Shown: positions 8,153-17,100 of the stretch, piece after piece | How positions within the stretch are numbered: position 1 is the stretch's first letter | Layout of the letters: every line of letters begins with the position of its first letter | From: an uncultured Oscillospiraceae bacterium | GTDB lineage: Bacteria; Bacillota; Clostridia; Oscillospirales; Oscillospiraceae | Reading direction: 5' to 3' | Assembly (NCBI GenBank): GCA_934597255.1 | Contig: CAKTQV010000006.1 | Location: 1-64,000, forward strand | DNA length: 64,000 nt | The notes under the pieces: model-generated | Databases searched by the model: none | What the model was told of the DNA's origin: nothing | What the model saw: the letters and a program-made list of their open reading frames with translations, nothing else | Position numbers and translations under genes: made by a program

Positions 8153-9280
8153 TTATGTCGAGAGTATGGTGCGCCGTGCCTCGGCGAAGCAGTCGCAGAA
8201 GTAATCCGCTTCCTCCTGCGTCGTCAGCCGGCTGAAGGACACGCGGACGGCGCCGTCGATGACGCGCGCGTCCAGGCCCATCGCCTCGAGCACATGGCTC
8301 CGGGCCCCGCGCTTGCAGGCGGAGCCTTTGGATATGCTCACGCCCCTGGCGTCGAGGAAATTCAGAAGGACCTCGCTGCGCCAGCCGGGCAGGGAAACGC
8401 ACAGAAGATGCGGCGCGCCGCCGCCGATCACGACGAGCGGGGGATTCTCCGCGCGAAGGCGAGCGAGCGTATGCTCCCGGAGCGCGTTCATGCGTTCCCG
8501 GTACCCCTTGTCGGCCATGGCGGCCGCGGCGGCCGCGGCGAAGGCGGCAATGCCGGGCATGTTCTCCGTGCCGGAGCGCAGGCCGCCCTCCTGCCCGCCG
8601 CCGAGCAGAAACGGCGGAAGCTTCACGCCGCTGCGGACATACAGCGCGCCGGTGCCCTTGGGGGCGTTGATCTTGTGGGCCGAGAGCGTTATCATATCCG
8701 CGCCGAGGGACCTGGCCGTGAACGGAAGCTTGCAGTAGCCCTGCACCGCGTCGGTGTGCAGAAGGGCGGGGCAGCCCGCGGCCCGGATGGCGCGGGAAAA
8801 GGCGGCGACGTCGCTGACGGCGCCGGTCTCGTTGTTGACGAGCATGAGGCTGACGAGGATCGTATCGGGCCGCAGCGCGGCGGCCAGCGCGTCGGCGTGG
8901 ACGGCGCCGTCGGCGGCGGGGGACAGGCGCGTGACTTCGTAGCCGAGCCGTTCGAGCTCGTCGAGCGATTTGCGGATGGCGTCGTGCTCAACGGTGGAGG
9001 AAATGATATGCTTTCCCTTGTGCCGCATGAGCTGCGCGCCGGAGCGAAGGGCCCAGTTGTCCGATTCCGTGCCGCCGGCGGTGAAGAATATCTCGCCGGG
9101 CTGCGCGCTGATGGAGGCCGCGATCGTTTCGCGGGCCTTTTTCAGCTCCTCCCGGGCGGCGCGCCCGAGGGCGTGCGTCGAGCTGGGGTTCCCGAAATTG
9201 GCCGTCATCATGCGCACGGCGGCCTCGGCGGCCTCCGGGCAGACGGGCGTTGTGGCGGCGTTATCCAGATAGGCGTTCAT
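8153..9280 (-). CDS. Cysteine desulfurase, NifS/IscS family
   Basis: A pyridoxal-phosphate enzyme that moves sulfur from cysteine to an active-site cysteine for Fe-S clusters or tRNA thiolation. The 375-aa protein has YLDNAATTPV at the start, the PLP lysine in SAHKINAPKG (K203) and the persulfide cysteine in SKGSACKRG (C322). No IscU, ThiI or MnmA gene is adjacent, so the sulfur acceptor is not given by context. It reads against ribF and diverges from mtaB. Ribosome site GGAAAGGA lies upstream of ATG 9280. Confidence 0.93.
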   Translation of the reverse strand: MNAYLDNAATTPVCPEAAEAAVRMMTANFGNPSSTHALGRAAREELKKARETIAASISAQPGEIFFTAGGTESDNWALRSGAQLMRHKGKHIISSTVEHDAIRKSLDELERLGYEVTRLSPAADGAVHADALAAALRPDTILVSLMLVNNETGAVSDVAAFSRAIRAAGCPALLHTDAVQGYCKLPFTARSLGADMITLSAHKINAPKGTGALYVRSGVKLPPFLLGGGQEGGLRSGTENMPGIAAFAAAAAAAMADKGYRERMNALREHTLARLRAENPPLVVIGGGAPHLLCVSLPGWRSEVLLNFLDARGVSISKGSACKRGARSHVLEAMGLDARVIDGAVRVSFSRLTTQEEADYFCDCFAEARRTILST

Positions 9281-9406
9281 TGCGATGCCATCCTTTCCGA
9301 ATCAAAGCGATCAAAAATAAAACGTGGAAGGCGAAAGCCGCGCGCCGGAGCGGGCGGGACCGCCTTGACCCAAGCATTATAAGGCAAGAAGGAAGAAAAA
9401 ACAAGA

Positions 9407-10669
9407 ATGATGCGATATTCGATCTATACGCTCGGCTGCAAAGTGAATCAATACGAAACGCAGGCGATGGAGCACATGCTGCGCGAGAGGGGACTGGAAC
9501 CCGCGGCCGACGGCGCGGCCGACGTTATCATTGTCAACACCTGCGCCGTGACGGCCGAATCCGGGCGCAAGTCCCGCCAGGCCATCCGGCGTCTCATGCA
9601 GCAGAATCCCGGCGCGCTGGTGGCTGTGTGCGGCTGCTATTCGCAGGTCGAGCCGGAGGCGGTGCGCGCGCTGGGGGCGGACGTTGTGTTCGGCACGGCG
9701 GAGCGGGAAAAATTTGTCGAGGCCATCGCCGGCGGCGGCCATGCCGAGCGGATCGACGATCCGTTCAAGCGCCTCGTCATCGAGCCGCTTCCCGCCGGGT
9801 CGGTGGCCGGGCGGACCCGCGCGCTCATGCGCATCCAGGACGGGTGCGACAATTTCTGCTCCTACTGCATCATTCCCTACAGCCGCGGACGAGTGCGCTC
9901 GCTGCCGCTGGAAACGGCGGCGGAGCAGGCGGCGCAGCTTGCCGTGCAGGGCTTCCGGGAGATCGTTGTGACCGGCATCGAGATCGCGTCGTATGGCAAG
10001 GATCTGCCGGGCCGGCCGGGCCTGGCGGAGGCAGTGTGCGCGATCGCCGGGGCGGCGCCGGGCGCGCGGATCCATCTCGGCTCGCTGGAGCCGACGGTCG
10101 TGACGGAGGCGTTCTGCGAAACGCTTGCGTCGGCGGGGAACGTCTGCCGCCATTTTCATCTTTCGCTCCAGTCCGGCTGCGACGATACGCTGGCGCGTAT
10201 GTGCCGCAGGTACGACACGGCGCGCTTTTACGAGGCGTGCGGCCTGCTGCGGCGGTATTTCCCCGGCTGCGCGCTGACAGCCGATCTGATCGCCGGCTTT
10301 CCCGGAGAGACGGAGGCGGACTTTGACGCGACGCTCGCTTTTCTGGAAAAGTGCGCGTTTTCCCATGTCCACTGCTTTCCGTATTCGCCGCGTCCCGGCA
10401 CCAAAGCCGCCGATATGCCGCAGCAGCACAGCCACGCGGTCAAGGAGGCGCGCGTGCGCCGGGCCATGGCGCTCGTGGGGCGGATGCAGCGGGAATATCT
10501 GGCCTCCTGCGTGGGGCAGTCGCTGCCGGTGCTGTTTGAAAACGCCCATGAGGGCCACGCGGACAACTATTGTCTGGTGGCCATTGAAGCGCCGCAGGAG
10601 CGGGGCTGTGTGAAAACTGTACAAATAACAGGCGTTGAGGAAGAAAAATTAGTGGGTTTTGTCGTTTGA
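9407..10669 (+). CDS. mtaB: tRNA t6A37 methylthiotransferase MtaB (MiaB family)
   Basis: A radical-SAM enzyme that adds a methylthio group to t6A37 of tRNA. The N-terminal UPF0004 domain has cysteines in GCKVNQYE, NTCAVT and CGCYSQ; the radical SAM triad is C147-xxx-C151-xx-C154 in CDNFCSYCIIPYSRG; a TRAM-like end follows. GCKVNQYE and the length of 420 aa favour MtaB over MiaB or RimO. GGAAG precedes ATG 9407; ATG 9410 is a near-equal alternative. The desulfurase gene diverges from it, which fits shared sulfur chemistry but proves nothing. Confidence 0.92.
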   Translation: MMRYSIYTLGCKVNQYETQAMEHMLRERGLEPAADGAADVIIVNTCAVTAESGRKSRQAIRRLMQQNPGALVAVCGCYSQVEPEAVRALGADVVFGTAEREKFVEAIAGGGHAERIDDPFKRLVIEPLPAGSVAGRTRALMRIQDGCDNFCSYCIIPYSRGRVRSLPLETAAEQAAQLAVQGFREIVVTGIEIASYGKDLPGRPGLAEAVCAIAGAAPGARIHLGSLEPTVVTEAFCETLASAGNVCRHFHLSLQSGCDDTLARMCRRYDTARFYEACGLLRRYFPGCALTADLIAGFPGETEADFDATLAFLEKCAFSHVHCFPYSPRPGTKAADMPQQHSHAVKEARVRRAMALVGRMQREYLASCVGQSLPVLFENAHEGHADNYCLVAIEAPQERGCVKTVQITGVEEEKLVGFVV

Positions 10670-10694
10670 TTTTGCCCTGAGCGCAGAATATAAT
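10666..10694 (+). promoter_or_regulatory. Sigma-A promoter of serC-serA
   Basis: TTGATT (10666-10671) and TATAAT (10689-10694) with 17-bp spacing, a near-consensus promoter. The -35 hexamer overlaps the mtaB stop codon. The AGGAGG site of serC follows at about 10720. Confidence 0.8.
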
Positions 10695-10732
10695 CGAAAT
10701 ATAAAATATTAAATGTATGCAGGAGGCGCGCG

Positions 10733-11821
10733 ATGAAAAGAGAAGAAGTGTTCAATTTTTCCGCAGGACCGTCCGTACTGCCCCTTTCGGCGCTGCAAAG
10801 AGCGGCGGCCGAGATCGAAAACTACGGCGGCAGCGGCATGTCCGTGATGGAAATGAGTCATCGGAGCGGCTTCTTTCAGGAGATATTCGACCAGACGAAG
10901 GCCAAGCTCAAGGCGGCGCTGGCGGTGCCGGACACGCATGAGATCCTGTTTCTGCAGGGCGGCGCGAGCCTTCAGTTTTCCATGATCCCGCTCAATCTTC
11001 TGGGGACGGATGACACGGCGGATTATGCCGTTACGGGCAATTTCTCCAACATTGCCATGAAGGAAGCGAAGAAATACGGCCGTGTCCACGTTGCGGCCTC
11101 GTCCGAGGACCGGAACCACACCTATATCCCGCCGCAGACGGCGCTGGAGCTGACGGAGGGCGCGCGGTATTTTTACTACTGCGCCAACAACACGATCTAC
11201 GGCACGGCGTGGAACTATGTGCCGCAGACGGCGGCGCCGCTCGTGTGCGACATGAGCTCGGAGATCCTGTCCCGCCCGGTGGATATCGCGCGCTACGGCA
11301 TCGTGTACGCCGGCGCGCAGAAGAACATGGCGCCCGCCGGTCTGACCGTCGTTATCATCGACAAGTCGCTTGCGGGGCATGAGCAGCCCATCACGCCGCT
11401 GATGATGAGCTATAAGACCATGATCGACAAGGACAGCATGTACAACACGCCGCCGTGCTGGTGCATCTATATGCTGGGCCTTACGCTCGACTGGCTCGCG
11501 GAGCAGGGCGGCGTGGCCGGCATGGAGGCCATCAAGCATGAAAAGGCGAAGCTGGTGTACGACCTTATCGACGATTCGGCGTTTTACACCGGCTGCGCGC
11601 AGGCCGGCTCGCGGAGCGATATGAACGTGACCTTCCGTACGCCGAGCGCGGAGCTGGACGCGCTGTTTGCCAGGCAGGCGCAGGAAAAGGGCCTGATGAA
11701 TCTCAAGGGCCACCGGAGCGTCGGCGGTCTGCGCGCCTCGCTGTACAACGCCCAGCCGATGGAGGGTGTGAAGGCGCTGGTGGAATATATGAAGGATTTT
11801 GAGGTGAAGCATCGTGTTTGA
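10733..11821 (+). CDS. serC: Phosphoserine aminotransferase SerC
   Basis: SerC converts 3-phosphohydroxypyruvate to phosphoserine in serine biosynthesis. The 362-aa protein opens with VFNFSAGPS and has the PLP lysine in GAQKNMAPAG (K197), plus the conserved NTPPCWCIYMLG and C-terminal SVGGLRASLYNA segments. AGGAGG precedes the ATG. The end overlaps serA by 8 nt, so the first two steps of serine synthesis are coupled; serB is not in the window. Confidence 0.97.
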   Translation: MKREEVFNFSAGPSVLPLSALQRAAAEIENYGGSGMSVMEMSHRSGFFQEIFDQTKAKLKAALAVPDTHEILFLQGGASLQFSMIPLNLLGTDDTADYAVTGNFSNIAMKEAKKYGRVHVAASSEDRNHTYIPPQTALELTEGARYFYYCANNTIYGTAWNYVPQTAAPLVCDMSSEILSRPVDIARYGIVYAGAQKNMAPAGLTVVIIDKSLAGHEQPITPLMMSYKTMIDKDSMYNTPPCWCIYMLGLTLDWLAEQGGVAGMEAIKHEKAKLVYDLIDDSAFYTGCAQAGSRSDMNVTFRTPSAELDALFARQAQEKGLMNLKGHRSVGGLRASLYNAQPMEGVKALVEYMKDFEVKHRV

Positions 11822-12974
11822 AATAAAGACCATGAACAATATCGCCCAGCAGGGGCTTGACGAGCTGGCGGCAAACGGACTGATCCTGAACGTCGATTCC
11901 GAGGATCCGGACGGCCTTCTCATCCGCTCGGCAAAGCTGCACGACGCCGCGTTCGGCAGCCGGCTGCTGGCCATCGCGCGCGCGGGCGTGGGCACGGACA
12001 ACGTCCCGGTCGAGCGCTGCTCCGAGGCCGGCATCGCCGTTTTCAACACGGCCGGGGCCAACGCCGAGGCGGTCAAGGAGCTGGCCATCTGCTCGCTGCT
12101 GATCTCCTCGCGAAACATCATGGGCGGCATCACCTGGGTCAACGCCATCGCCGGCCACAAGGACGTGGCCGCCGAGGTGGAGAAGGGCAAGGCGGCCTAC
12201 GTCGGCCCGGAGATCATGGGCAAAACGCTTGGCATCATCGGTCTGGGAGCCATCGGCTCCAAGATCGCAAACGCCGCCGAGGATCTGGGCATGAACGTGT
12301 GGGGCTACGACCCCTATCTGTCGGTGGACGCGGCGTGGCGGCTCAGCCGCAAGGTCAATCACGCGCCCGATCTGGACACCATCTTCCGTCTGAGCGACTA
12401 CGTTCTGGTGCAGGTACACTATAACGAGAGCACGCGCCATATGCTCGGCGCGGCGGAATTTGCCAAAATGAAGCCCGGCGTGCGTATCATCAATCTGGCG
12501 CGCGGCGAGCTGGTGGACGACGACGCCATGCTGGCGGCGCTGAGTGTGGGGAAGGTCGCCTGCTATGTGACGGATTTCCCGAACAACAAGATCGCCGGCG
12601 TCAAGGGCGTCATCGCCACGCCGCATCTGGGCGCCTCCACGCCGGAGAGCGAGGAGAAATGCGCGGTCATGGCGGCACAGGAGCTGGCGGACTATCTGCT
12701 CAACGGCAACACGAAAAACTCCGTCAATCTGCCGAACGCGGTGCTTGAGCGCAAGGGCGTGTGCCGTCTGTGCGTGATCCACAAAAACGTGCCGCGCATG
12801 CTCAATGCCTTCCTCGATCTGGTCGGCGGCGCCGATCTGAACGTCGAGCACATGATAAACAAGGCGCGCGGCGAGCTGGCCTACACGATGATCGATCTCG
12901 GCGACAAGCTGGGCGAGGACATCGTGGAGAAGATACGCTCGATTCCGGATGTATACCGCGTGCGGCTCGTGTAA
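11814..12974 (+). CDS. serA: D-3-phosphoglycerate dehydrogenase SerA (ACT-domain form)
   Basis: Catalyses the first committed step of serine synthesis. The GTG start at 11814 has GAGGTG upstream. The 386-aa protein has the NAD-binding GLGAIGSKIANAAEDLG motif, catalytic segments ARGELVDDDAML and TPHLGASTPESE, and a C-terminal ACT domain (about 315-386) that probably senses serine. This is the compact type without the large intervening domain. A perfect palindromic terminator follows. Confidence 0.95.
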   Translation: MFEIKTMNNIAQQGLDELAANGLILNVDSEDPDGLLIRSAKLHDAAFGSRLLAIARAGVGTDNVPVERCSEAGIAVFNTAGANAEAVKELAICSLLISSRNIMGGITWVNAIAGHKDVAAEVEKGKAAYVGPEIMGKTLGIIGLGAIGSKIANAAEDLGMNVWGYDPYLSVDAAWRLSRKVNHAPDLDTIFRLSDYVLVQVHYNESTRHMLGAAEFAKMKPGVRIINLARGELVDDDAMLAALSVGKVACYVTDFPNNKIAGVKGVIATPHLGASTPESEEKCAVMAAQELADYLLNGNTKNSVNLPNAVLERKGVCRLCVIHKNVPRMLNAFLDLVGGADLNVEHMINKARGELAYTMIDLGDKLGEDIVEKIRSIPDVYRVRLV

Positions 12975-12989
12975 AAAAAGCGAACAAAA

Positions 12990-13017
12990 AAAGGGACGCG
13001 CCCGGGCGCGTCCCTTT
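12990..13017 (+). terminator. Intrinsic terminator after serA
   Basis: A perfect 28-nt palindrome, AAAGGGACGCGCCC joined to its complement, with A-rich sequence before it and T3 at its end. Confidence 0.85.
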
Positions 13018-13063
13018 CCTGTTTCTGGTCTGAAACAATGGTTACATATCGGAAACAAAATTG

Positions 13064-13092
13064 TTGAAAAGTTGTTTAATATGTGGTAAACT
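13064..13092 (+). promoter_or_regulatory. Promoter of the SLH-anchored amidase gene
   Basis: TTGAAA (13064-13069) and TAAACT (13087-13092), 17-bp spacing, in the only AT-rich part of this intergenic region. The leader to ATG 13152 is about 50 nt. Confidence 0.55.
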
Positions 13093-13151
13093 GCAGGCGT
13101 GTCACTGTAATCACCGGGCGATCTTACCCCCGTCGGAGAATGGAGAGAACC

Positions 13152-16100
13152 ATGAAAAGCATCCGTAAATCCATTGTGTTTCTGCTTGTTGTGCTGATGG
13201 CCGTGAGCACGGTTTTGCCGGCGGCCTTCGCGGAGGAGCTTACCGACGAGGACGAGCTTATCCGTCAGGCGCTCGCACAGCAGGAGGAGACGGAGGAACC
13301 GGCCGCGGAGCCCGTGCCGGAGGAGCCCGCCGAAGCGGAGACGCCGGAGAGCGGGGAAAGTACGGAAAGCACGGAGGAGGAGCCTCTGGACGGCGGCGAG
13401 GAGCCGGTGTTCGTGTGGCAGACGCCCGGCAGCCGCGATCTTGACATACTGGCCGGCGGCACGATGCTGACCGACGGCAGCGCCTTTTATTATTCCGGCG
13501 ACGGCATCTGGTGCGACGTCGATGGGGAAACGCGCCGTATCAGCGCCGACACGGGCGCGAACCTGAACCTGTCGGATGGCTGGCTCTATTATACGACCTG
13601 GGAGGGCGTGCGGCGTATCTCGCTGGCAGACGGCACGGCGGAGGAGGTTTACGCCTGCCCGGACATCGACCAGCTTTATGTCATCGGCCGGCAGCTTCTG
13701 TATCTGTCGGACGGCTGCGTTTATGTTTACGATATGCCGGCCGGAACGCGGACGCAGCTGGACGCGCCGGCGGGCACGGCGGGGCTTATCCCGACGGAAT
13801 ACGGAAATATTTATCTCACCGGGGACGTGTTTGACCGCTGCGTGTGGGTCGGCGGGAGCGCGGCCTTTGAAGGTGTTTTGAGCTGCTATACCGACGCGGG
13901 CTTCCTGGTCGTCCGGCGCGGCGGCGGCTCGTATCAGATCGCGCTGGAAGCGCTGTTTGCCGGCGGCCGGACGCTGGAGGCGTATTCGCTGCATCAGGGC
14001 GAAAAGGCCGTGACCCGGCTTTCGGAGGAGGAAGCGATGGCGGCGGAGACCGCCTATTTCGATTCCGACGAGTATGCGCAGATCGAGGCGCTCGCCTCGC
14101 AGGACGGGGACGGAGGTATCAGCCTGTTCGCGCTGGACGGCGCCAGCGTTTATACCACGGCGCAGCAGCTCGCTCTTTCCAACGGCGACACGAACGCCTA
14201 CAACATCACCCGCCGGGCGCGTCAGCAGGCGGAGGTGCTCTGGACGCCGCTGTACGACCGCTACGCATGGGGCGCAAAGCTGTACCGGCCCGACCGCACC
14301 GTCACGAGCCGCAGCGGCGTGAAGACGAATTATTTTGTCGGCGGCGAGACCTATCAGGGCATTCCCTACGCCTGGCCGATCAGAACCGACAACCATCCGG
14401 AGGAAAGCTACGTCGGCTGGCAGGTGAGCGTATCCCAGTTTGTCAGCTATGTCAACAATTCCGGCAGTAAATTCTACTCCGGCTACTCCGGCTATTACAG
14501 CGCGTCCGAGTCCAACAAGTACGCGCCGTATTACGGCAGCGACTGCGCGGCGTTCGTGGCCTCGGCCTGGGCGCTTCCGTACCGCTGCACCTGCTCCAGT
14601 CTGACTTATTACAGCAGCTATATCGGCAACAACATCAACCAGATACAGCTTGGCGACTGCCTGAACAAAACCACGGAGCACGTCGTCCTCGTCACGGATA
14701 TCGGCTACGATTACAACGGCAACATCGTCTCCATCGAGATCACGGAGCAGACGCCGCTGCGTATGAAGGTCACGAACTACGGCCAGCGCATTCCCGGCAA
14801 GTCCAACGACGAGATCTACTACGTCAACGACGTCATGGCGGTGCAGCGCTATTATCTCAACGGCGGCTACGATATCTACCGCCGCAGCTACAGCGGCAGC
14901 GTAGGCTACACGCCCGATCCCGCCGTTCCTCTGGCCGAGGACGGCTGGCTGAGCGTTCCGACGCTCACGCTGTCCACGGACAGCGACGGCAGCGCGGTGC
15001 TCGTTTCGCTCAGCCATAAAAGCGGCGCGCCGGTCCGCTATACGACGGACGGCAGCGAAGTCACGCAGTCGTCGCCGCTGTACAGCGAACCGATCCGGAT
15101 CACGGAGAACACGACGATACGGGCGGCGGCCGACTACAGCGGGACCTCCTCGACCGGCAGCTTTGAGCTTATCTACACCGTCGAGGTGGAGCGCAGCCGG
15201 AAGCCCGAGCTGTCGTGCGTGAGCGGCGCGCTGAGCGGCACGACGGTCTCCATGGGAAGCTTTGTCACATTCGTCTCCGACGACGATGCGAAGATCTATT
15301 ACACGACGGACGGCTCGGAGCCGACGGTCAACAGCCGCGTGATGAGCGGGGACGGGATCGAGATCACGGAGCCGGTGACGCTGCGGGCCATGGCCATCGC
15401 GCCGGGAAAGCTGCGCAGCGAGGCGGTGAGCTATTCGCTCACGCTCGGCACGTTCCACGCGATCGAGGTGGAAAAGGCGGAGCACGGCACGGTCAGCCCG
15501 GACGGAACGGTGCCGGTGCTCGAGGGCGAGAGCCAGACCTTTACGTTCAAGGCGGCGGACAACTATAAGATCGGCGACGTGCTGGTCGACGGCAAGAGCG
15601 TCGGTGTGCTGAAAAGCTACACCTTCCCGGCTGTGGACGGGCCGCATACGCTCGCGGTGAAATTCGTGGTCGATCTGCCGTTCACGGACGTCAAAACGAC
15701 AGCGTGGTACGCCGATTCGGTCGCCTACGCCTACACGCACGAGCTGTTCCTGGGCACGACGGCCACGCAGTTCTCGCCGAACAAGCGCATGACCCGCGGC
15801 CAGTTTGCCACGGTGCTGGGACGTCTGGCCGGCGTGAAGGGAACGCTGGAGGGCTTTGTGAGCGGAACGATCGCCTATACGAACGGCGATACCATCAACA
15901 TCCGCAAAAGCGCGTCCACCGGCTCGGCCGCCGTCGGAAACATCGCAAGCTCCGGCACCTTTGTCACGGTCACCGGCTGGACGAGGGATTCCTCCGGCAA
16001 TGTGTGGTACGGCGTCAAATACGGCAGCGTGACGGGCTATATCAAGGCCACCTACAACGGCAAGGCCTTGCTGAAGATGTATGAGGGCAAGTTTACGGAT

Positions 16101-16451
16101 ATCTCCGGTCAGTACTACAACGGCTATGTCCAGTGGGCGTATTACAACGGCCTTGTCAACGGCATGAGCTCGACGAGCTTCGGCTCCAACTACTCCATCT
16201 CCCGGCAGGACATCTGCGTGATCCTGTACAACTATCTGACGAAATACCGCGGCATAAGCCTTTCGGCCGGGTCAAAGACCTTCACAGACGAGGCGAGTAT
16301 TTCGTCCTATGCCGTCACGGCGGTCCATGCGCTCGCCAACATCGGCGTGATCAACGGCTACAAGGACGGCAGCTTCACGCCGCGCGGCTACGCCACGAGG
16401 GCCGAGGTCGCCACGATGCTGATGAATCTGGACGTTTATCTGAACGGCTGA
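13152..16451 (+). CDS. Secreted SLH-anchored protein with an amidase-like domain, chitobiase-type repeats and SH3 domain
   Basis: ATG 13152 has GGAGAG upstream and gives 1,099 aa. In order: signal peptide (1-27, ending AFA), Glu/Pro-rich acidic spacer (about 28-85), a region of repeated short beta motifs resembling a propeller (about 95-330), an amidase-like domain (about 340-580) with YGSDCAAFVASAW (Cys near 465) and TEHVVLVTD (His near 510), two chitobiase-C-terminal-like repeats (YTTDGSE twice, about 596-766), an InlB/Big-type repeat (about 766-840), one SLH domain (840-893), a bacterial SH3 domain (901-971), and two more SLH domains (978-1033, 1039-1097). SLH domains bind pyruvylated wall polymer, so it should sit on the surface. 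The domain is closest to the Amidase_6 class; the substrate, probably peptidoglycan, is inferred. Confidence 0.85.
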   Translation: MKSIRKSIVFLLVVLMAVSTVLPAAFAEELTDEDELIRQALAQQEETEEPAAEPVPEEPAEAETPESGESTESTEEEPLDGGEEPVFVWQTPGSRDLDILAGGTMLTDGSAFYYSGDGIWCDVDGETRRISADTGANLNLSDGWLYYTTWEGVRRISLADGTAEEVYACPDIDQLYVIGRQLLYLSDGCVYVYDMPAGTRTQLDAPAGTAGLIPTEYGNIYLTGDVFDRCVWVGGSAAFEGVLSCYTDAGFLVVRRGGGSYQIALEALFAGGRTLEAYSLHQGEKAVTRLSEEEAMAAETAYFDSDEYAQIEALASQDGDGGISLFALDGASVYTTAQQLALSNGDTNAYNITRRARQQAEVLWTPLYDRYAWGAKLYRPDRTVTSRSGVKTNYFVGGETYQGIPYAWPIRTDNHPEESYVGWQVSVSQFVSYVNNSGSKFYSGYSGYYSASESNKYAPYYGSDCAAFVASAWALPYRCTCSSLTYYSSYIGNNINQIQLGDCLNKTTEHVVLVTDIGYDYNGNIVSIEITEQTPLRMKVTNYGQRIPGKSNDEIYYVNDVMAVQRYYLNGGYDIYRRSYSGSVGYTPDPAVPLAEDGWLSVPTLTLSTDSDGSAVLVSLSHKSGAPVRYTTDGSEVTQSSPLYSEPIRITENTTIRAAADYSGTSSTGSFELIYTVEVERSRKPELSCVSGALSGTTVSMGSFVTFVSDDDAKIYYTTDGSEPTVNSRVMSGDGIEITEPVTLRAMAIAPGKLRSEAVSYSLTLGTFHAIEVEKAEHGTVSPDGTVPVLEGESQTFTFKAADNYKIGDVLVDGKSVGVLKSYTFPAVDGPHTLAVKFVVDLPFTDVKTTAWYADSVAYAYTHELFLGTTATQFSPNKRMTRGQFATVLGRLAGVKGTLEGFVSGTIAYTNGDTINIRKSASTGSAAVGNIASSGTFVTVTGWTRDSSGNVWYGVKYGSVTGYIKATYNGKALLKMYEGKFTDISGQYYNGYVQWAYYNGLVNGMSSTSFGSNYSISRQDICVILYNYLTKYRGISLSAGSKTFTDEASISSYAVTAVHALANIGVINGYKDGSFTPRGYATRAEVATMLMNLDVYLNG

Positions 16452-16460
16452 AAAAGAACG

Positions 16461-16512
16461 CACCCCCTTCGTGTCTCCCGCATAGAATGGGACGATACGG
16501 AGGGGGTGTTTT
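16461..16512 (+). promoter_or_regulatory. Long hairpin covering the ribosome site of the next gene; possible sigma-K-type promoter inside
   Basis: CACCCCCT (16461-16468) pairs with AGGGGGTG (16501-16508); inner CGT/ACG and TCCC/GGGA pairs extend the stem, and T4 follows directly, so it can act as the terminator of the surface-protein gene. The 3' arm is the Shine-Dalgarno sequence of the gene at 16514. The loop holds CATAGAATG, close to the CATAnnnTA -10 of sigma-K promoters, with CAC 16 bp upstream. A transcript starting near 16495 would lack the 5' arm and leave the ribosome site free. Confidence 0.45.
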
Positions 16513-16513
16513 G

Positions 16514-16753
16514 ATGGATCTTGAGAAGTACAGCGAAAGCGTGCTGTCGTCAAAAAACGCGGGCGCGCTGAAAAAGCTGTCGGAAAGCGCCAACGGCCGC
16601 CGTGTCGCGGGGATGCTTGACGAAAACCGGCTCAAGCAGGCCATGCAGACGGGCGACGGCGAGGCGCTGAAGGCCGCGCTGCACAAAATACTGTCCACGC
16701 CGGAGGGGCAGGCGCTGGCCGCCGAGGTCAAAAAGGCGGTGGATGGCCGGTGA
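16514..16753 (+). CDS. Small acidic/basic helical protein of unknown function
   Basis: 79 aa, no recognised family. It is predicted helical with no signal peptide or membrane segment; the first half is rich in Ser/Lys (YSESVLSSKNAGALKKL) and the second ends in a charged helix (STPEGQALAAEVKKAVDG). The strong GGAGGGGG site precedes ATG. The stop overlaps the GTG of the next gene by 4 nt, and a third small gene overlaps that one, so the three form one translational unit. No function is assigned. Confidence 0.75.
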   Translation: MDLEKYSESVLSSKNAGALKKLSESANGRRVAGMLDENRLKQAMQTGDGEALKAALHKILSTPEGQALAAEVKKAVDGR

Positions 16754-17100
16754 ATGAGGAGCTGGAGGCGCGGCTCGGCTCGATCTTGTCCGATCCGCAG
16801 CAGATGGAAAAGCTCAAGGCGATGGCAAACAGTCTCCTGGGCGGCCCGGCGGAGGCCGGGACGGAGGAGCCGGAGGAAACGCCGGCCTCGGCGGCCGGCG
16901 GCGGGGGGCTGCTGGGGCTGCTGGGAAAGGCGTCCGCCGGCGGACGGACGAGCGAATCGGAGCAGCTTCTGCGCGCCATGCAGCCGTATATGCGGCCCAA
17001 GCGCCGCACGAAGATCGACCGGGCGCTGAAGATCACGAAGCTGATCGGTCTGGCCGAGACGATGATGCAGCAGTACGGCGGTGAGCTCGATGGCCTATAG
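16750..17100 (+). CDS. Small protein of unknown function with a Gly-rich centre
   Basis: 116 aa from a GTG start overlapping the preceding stop. The first 35 residues form a helix of the type EARLGSILSDPQQMEKLKAM, then a low-complexity Glu/Ala/Gly linker, and a C-terminal basic helix (RPKRRTKIDRALKITKLIGL). No membrane segment or known domain. The N-terminal helix resembles that of its neighbour in size and spacing (S-D-P-Q-Q against S-T-P-E-G), so the two may be related; that is inference. Confidence 0.75.
   Translation: MNEELEARLGSILSDPQQMEKLKAMANSLLGGPAEAGTEEPEETPASAAGGGGLLGLLGKASAGGRTSESEQLLRAMQPYMRPKRRTKIDRALKITKLIGLAETMMQQYGGELDGL

Noticed and set aside
8105..9382. 425-codon open frame on the plus strand over the cysteine desulfurase gene
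   Set aside because: Antisense to a gene with clear catalytic residues; no ribosome site or family pattern.
11703..15740. 1,345-codon open frame on the minus strand across serA and the SLH gene
   Set aside because: Antisense to two clearly coding genes, spans a terminator and a promoter, and has no recognisable domain.
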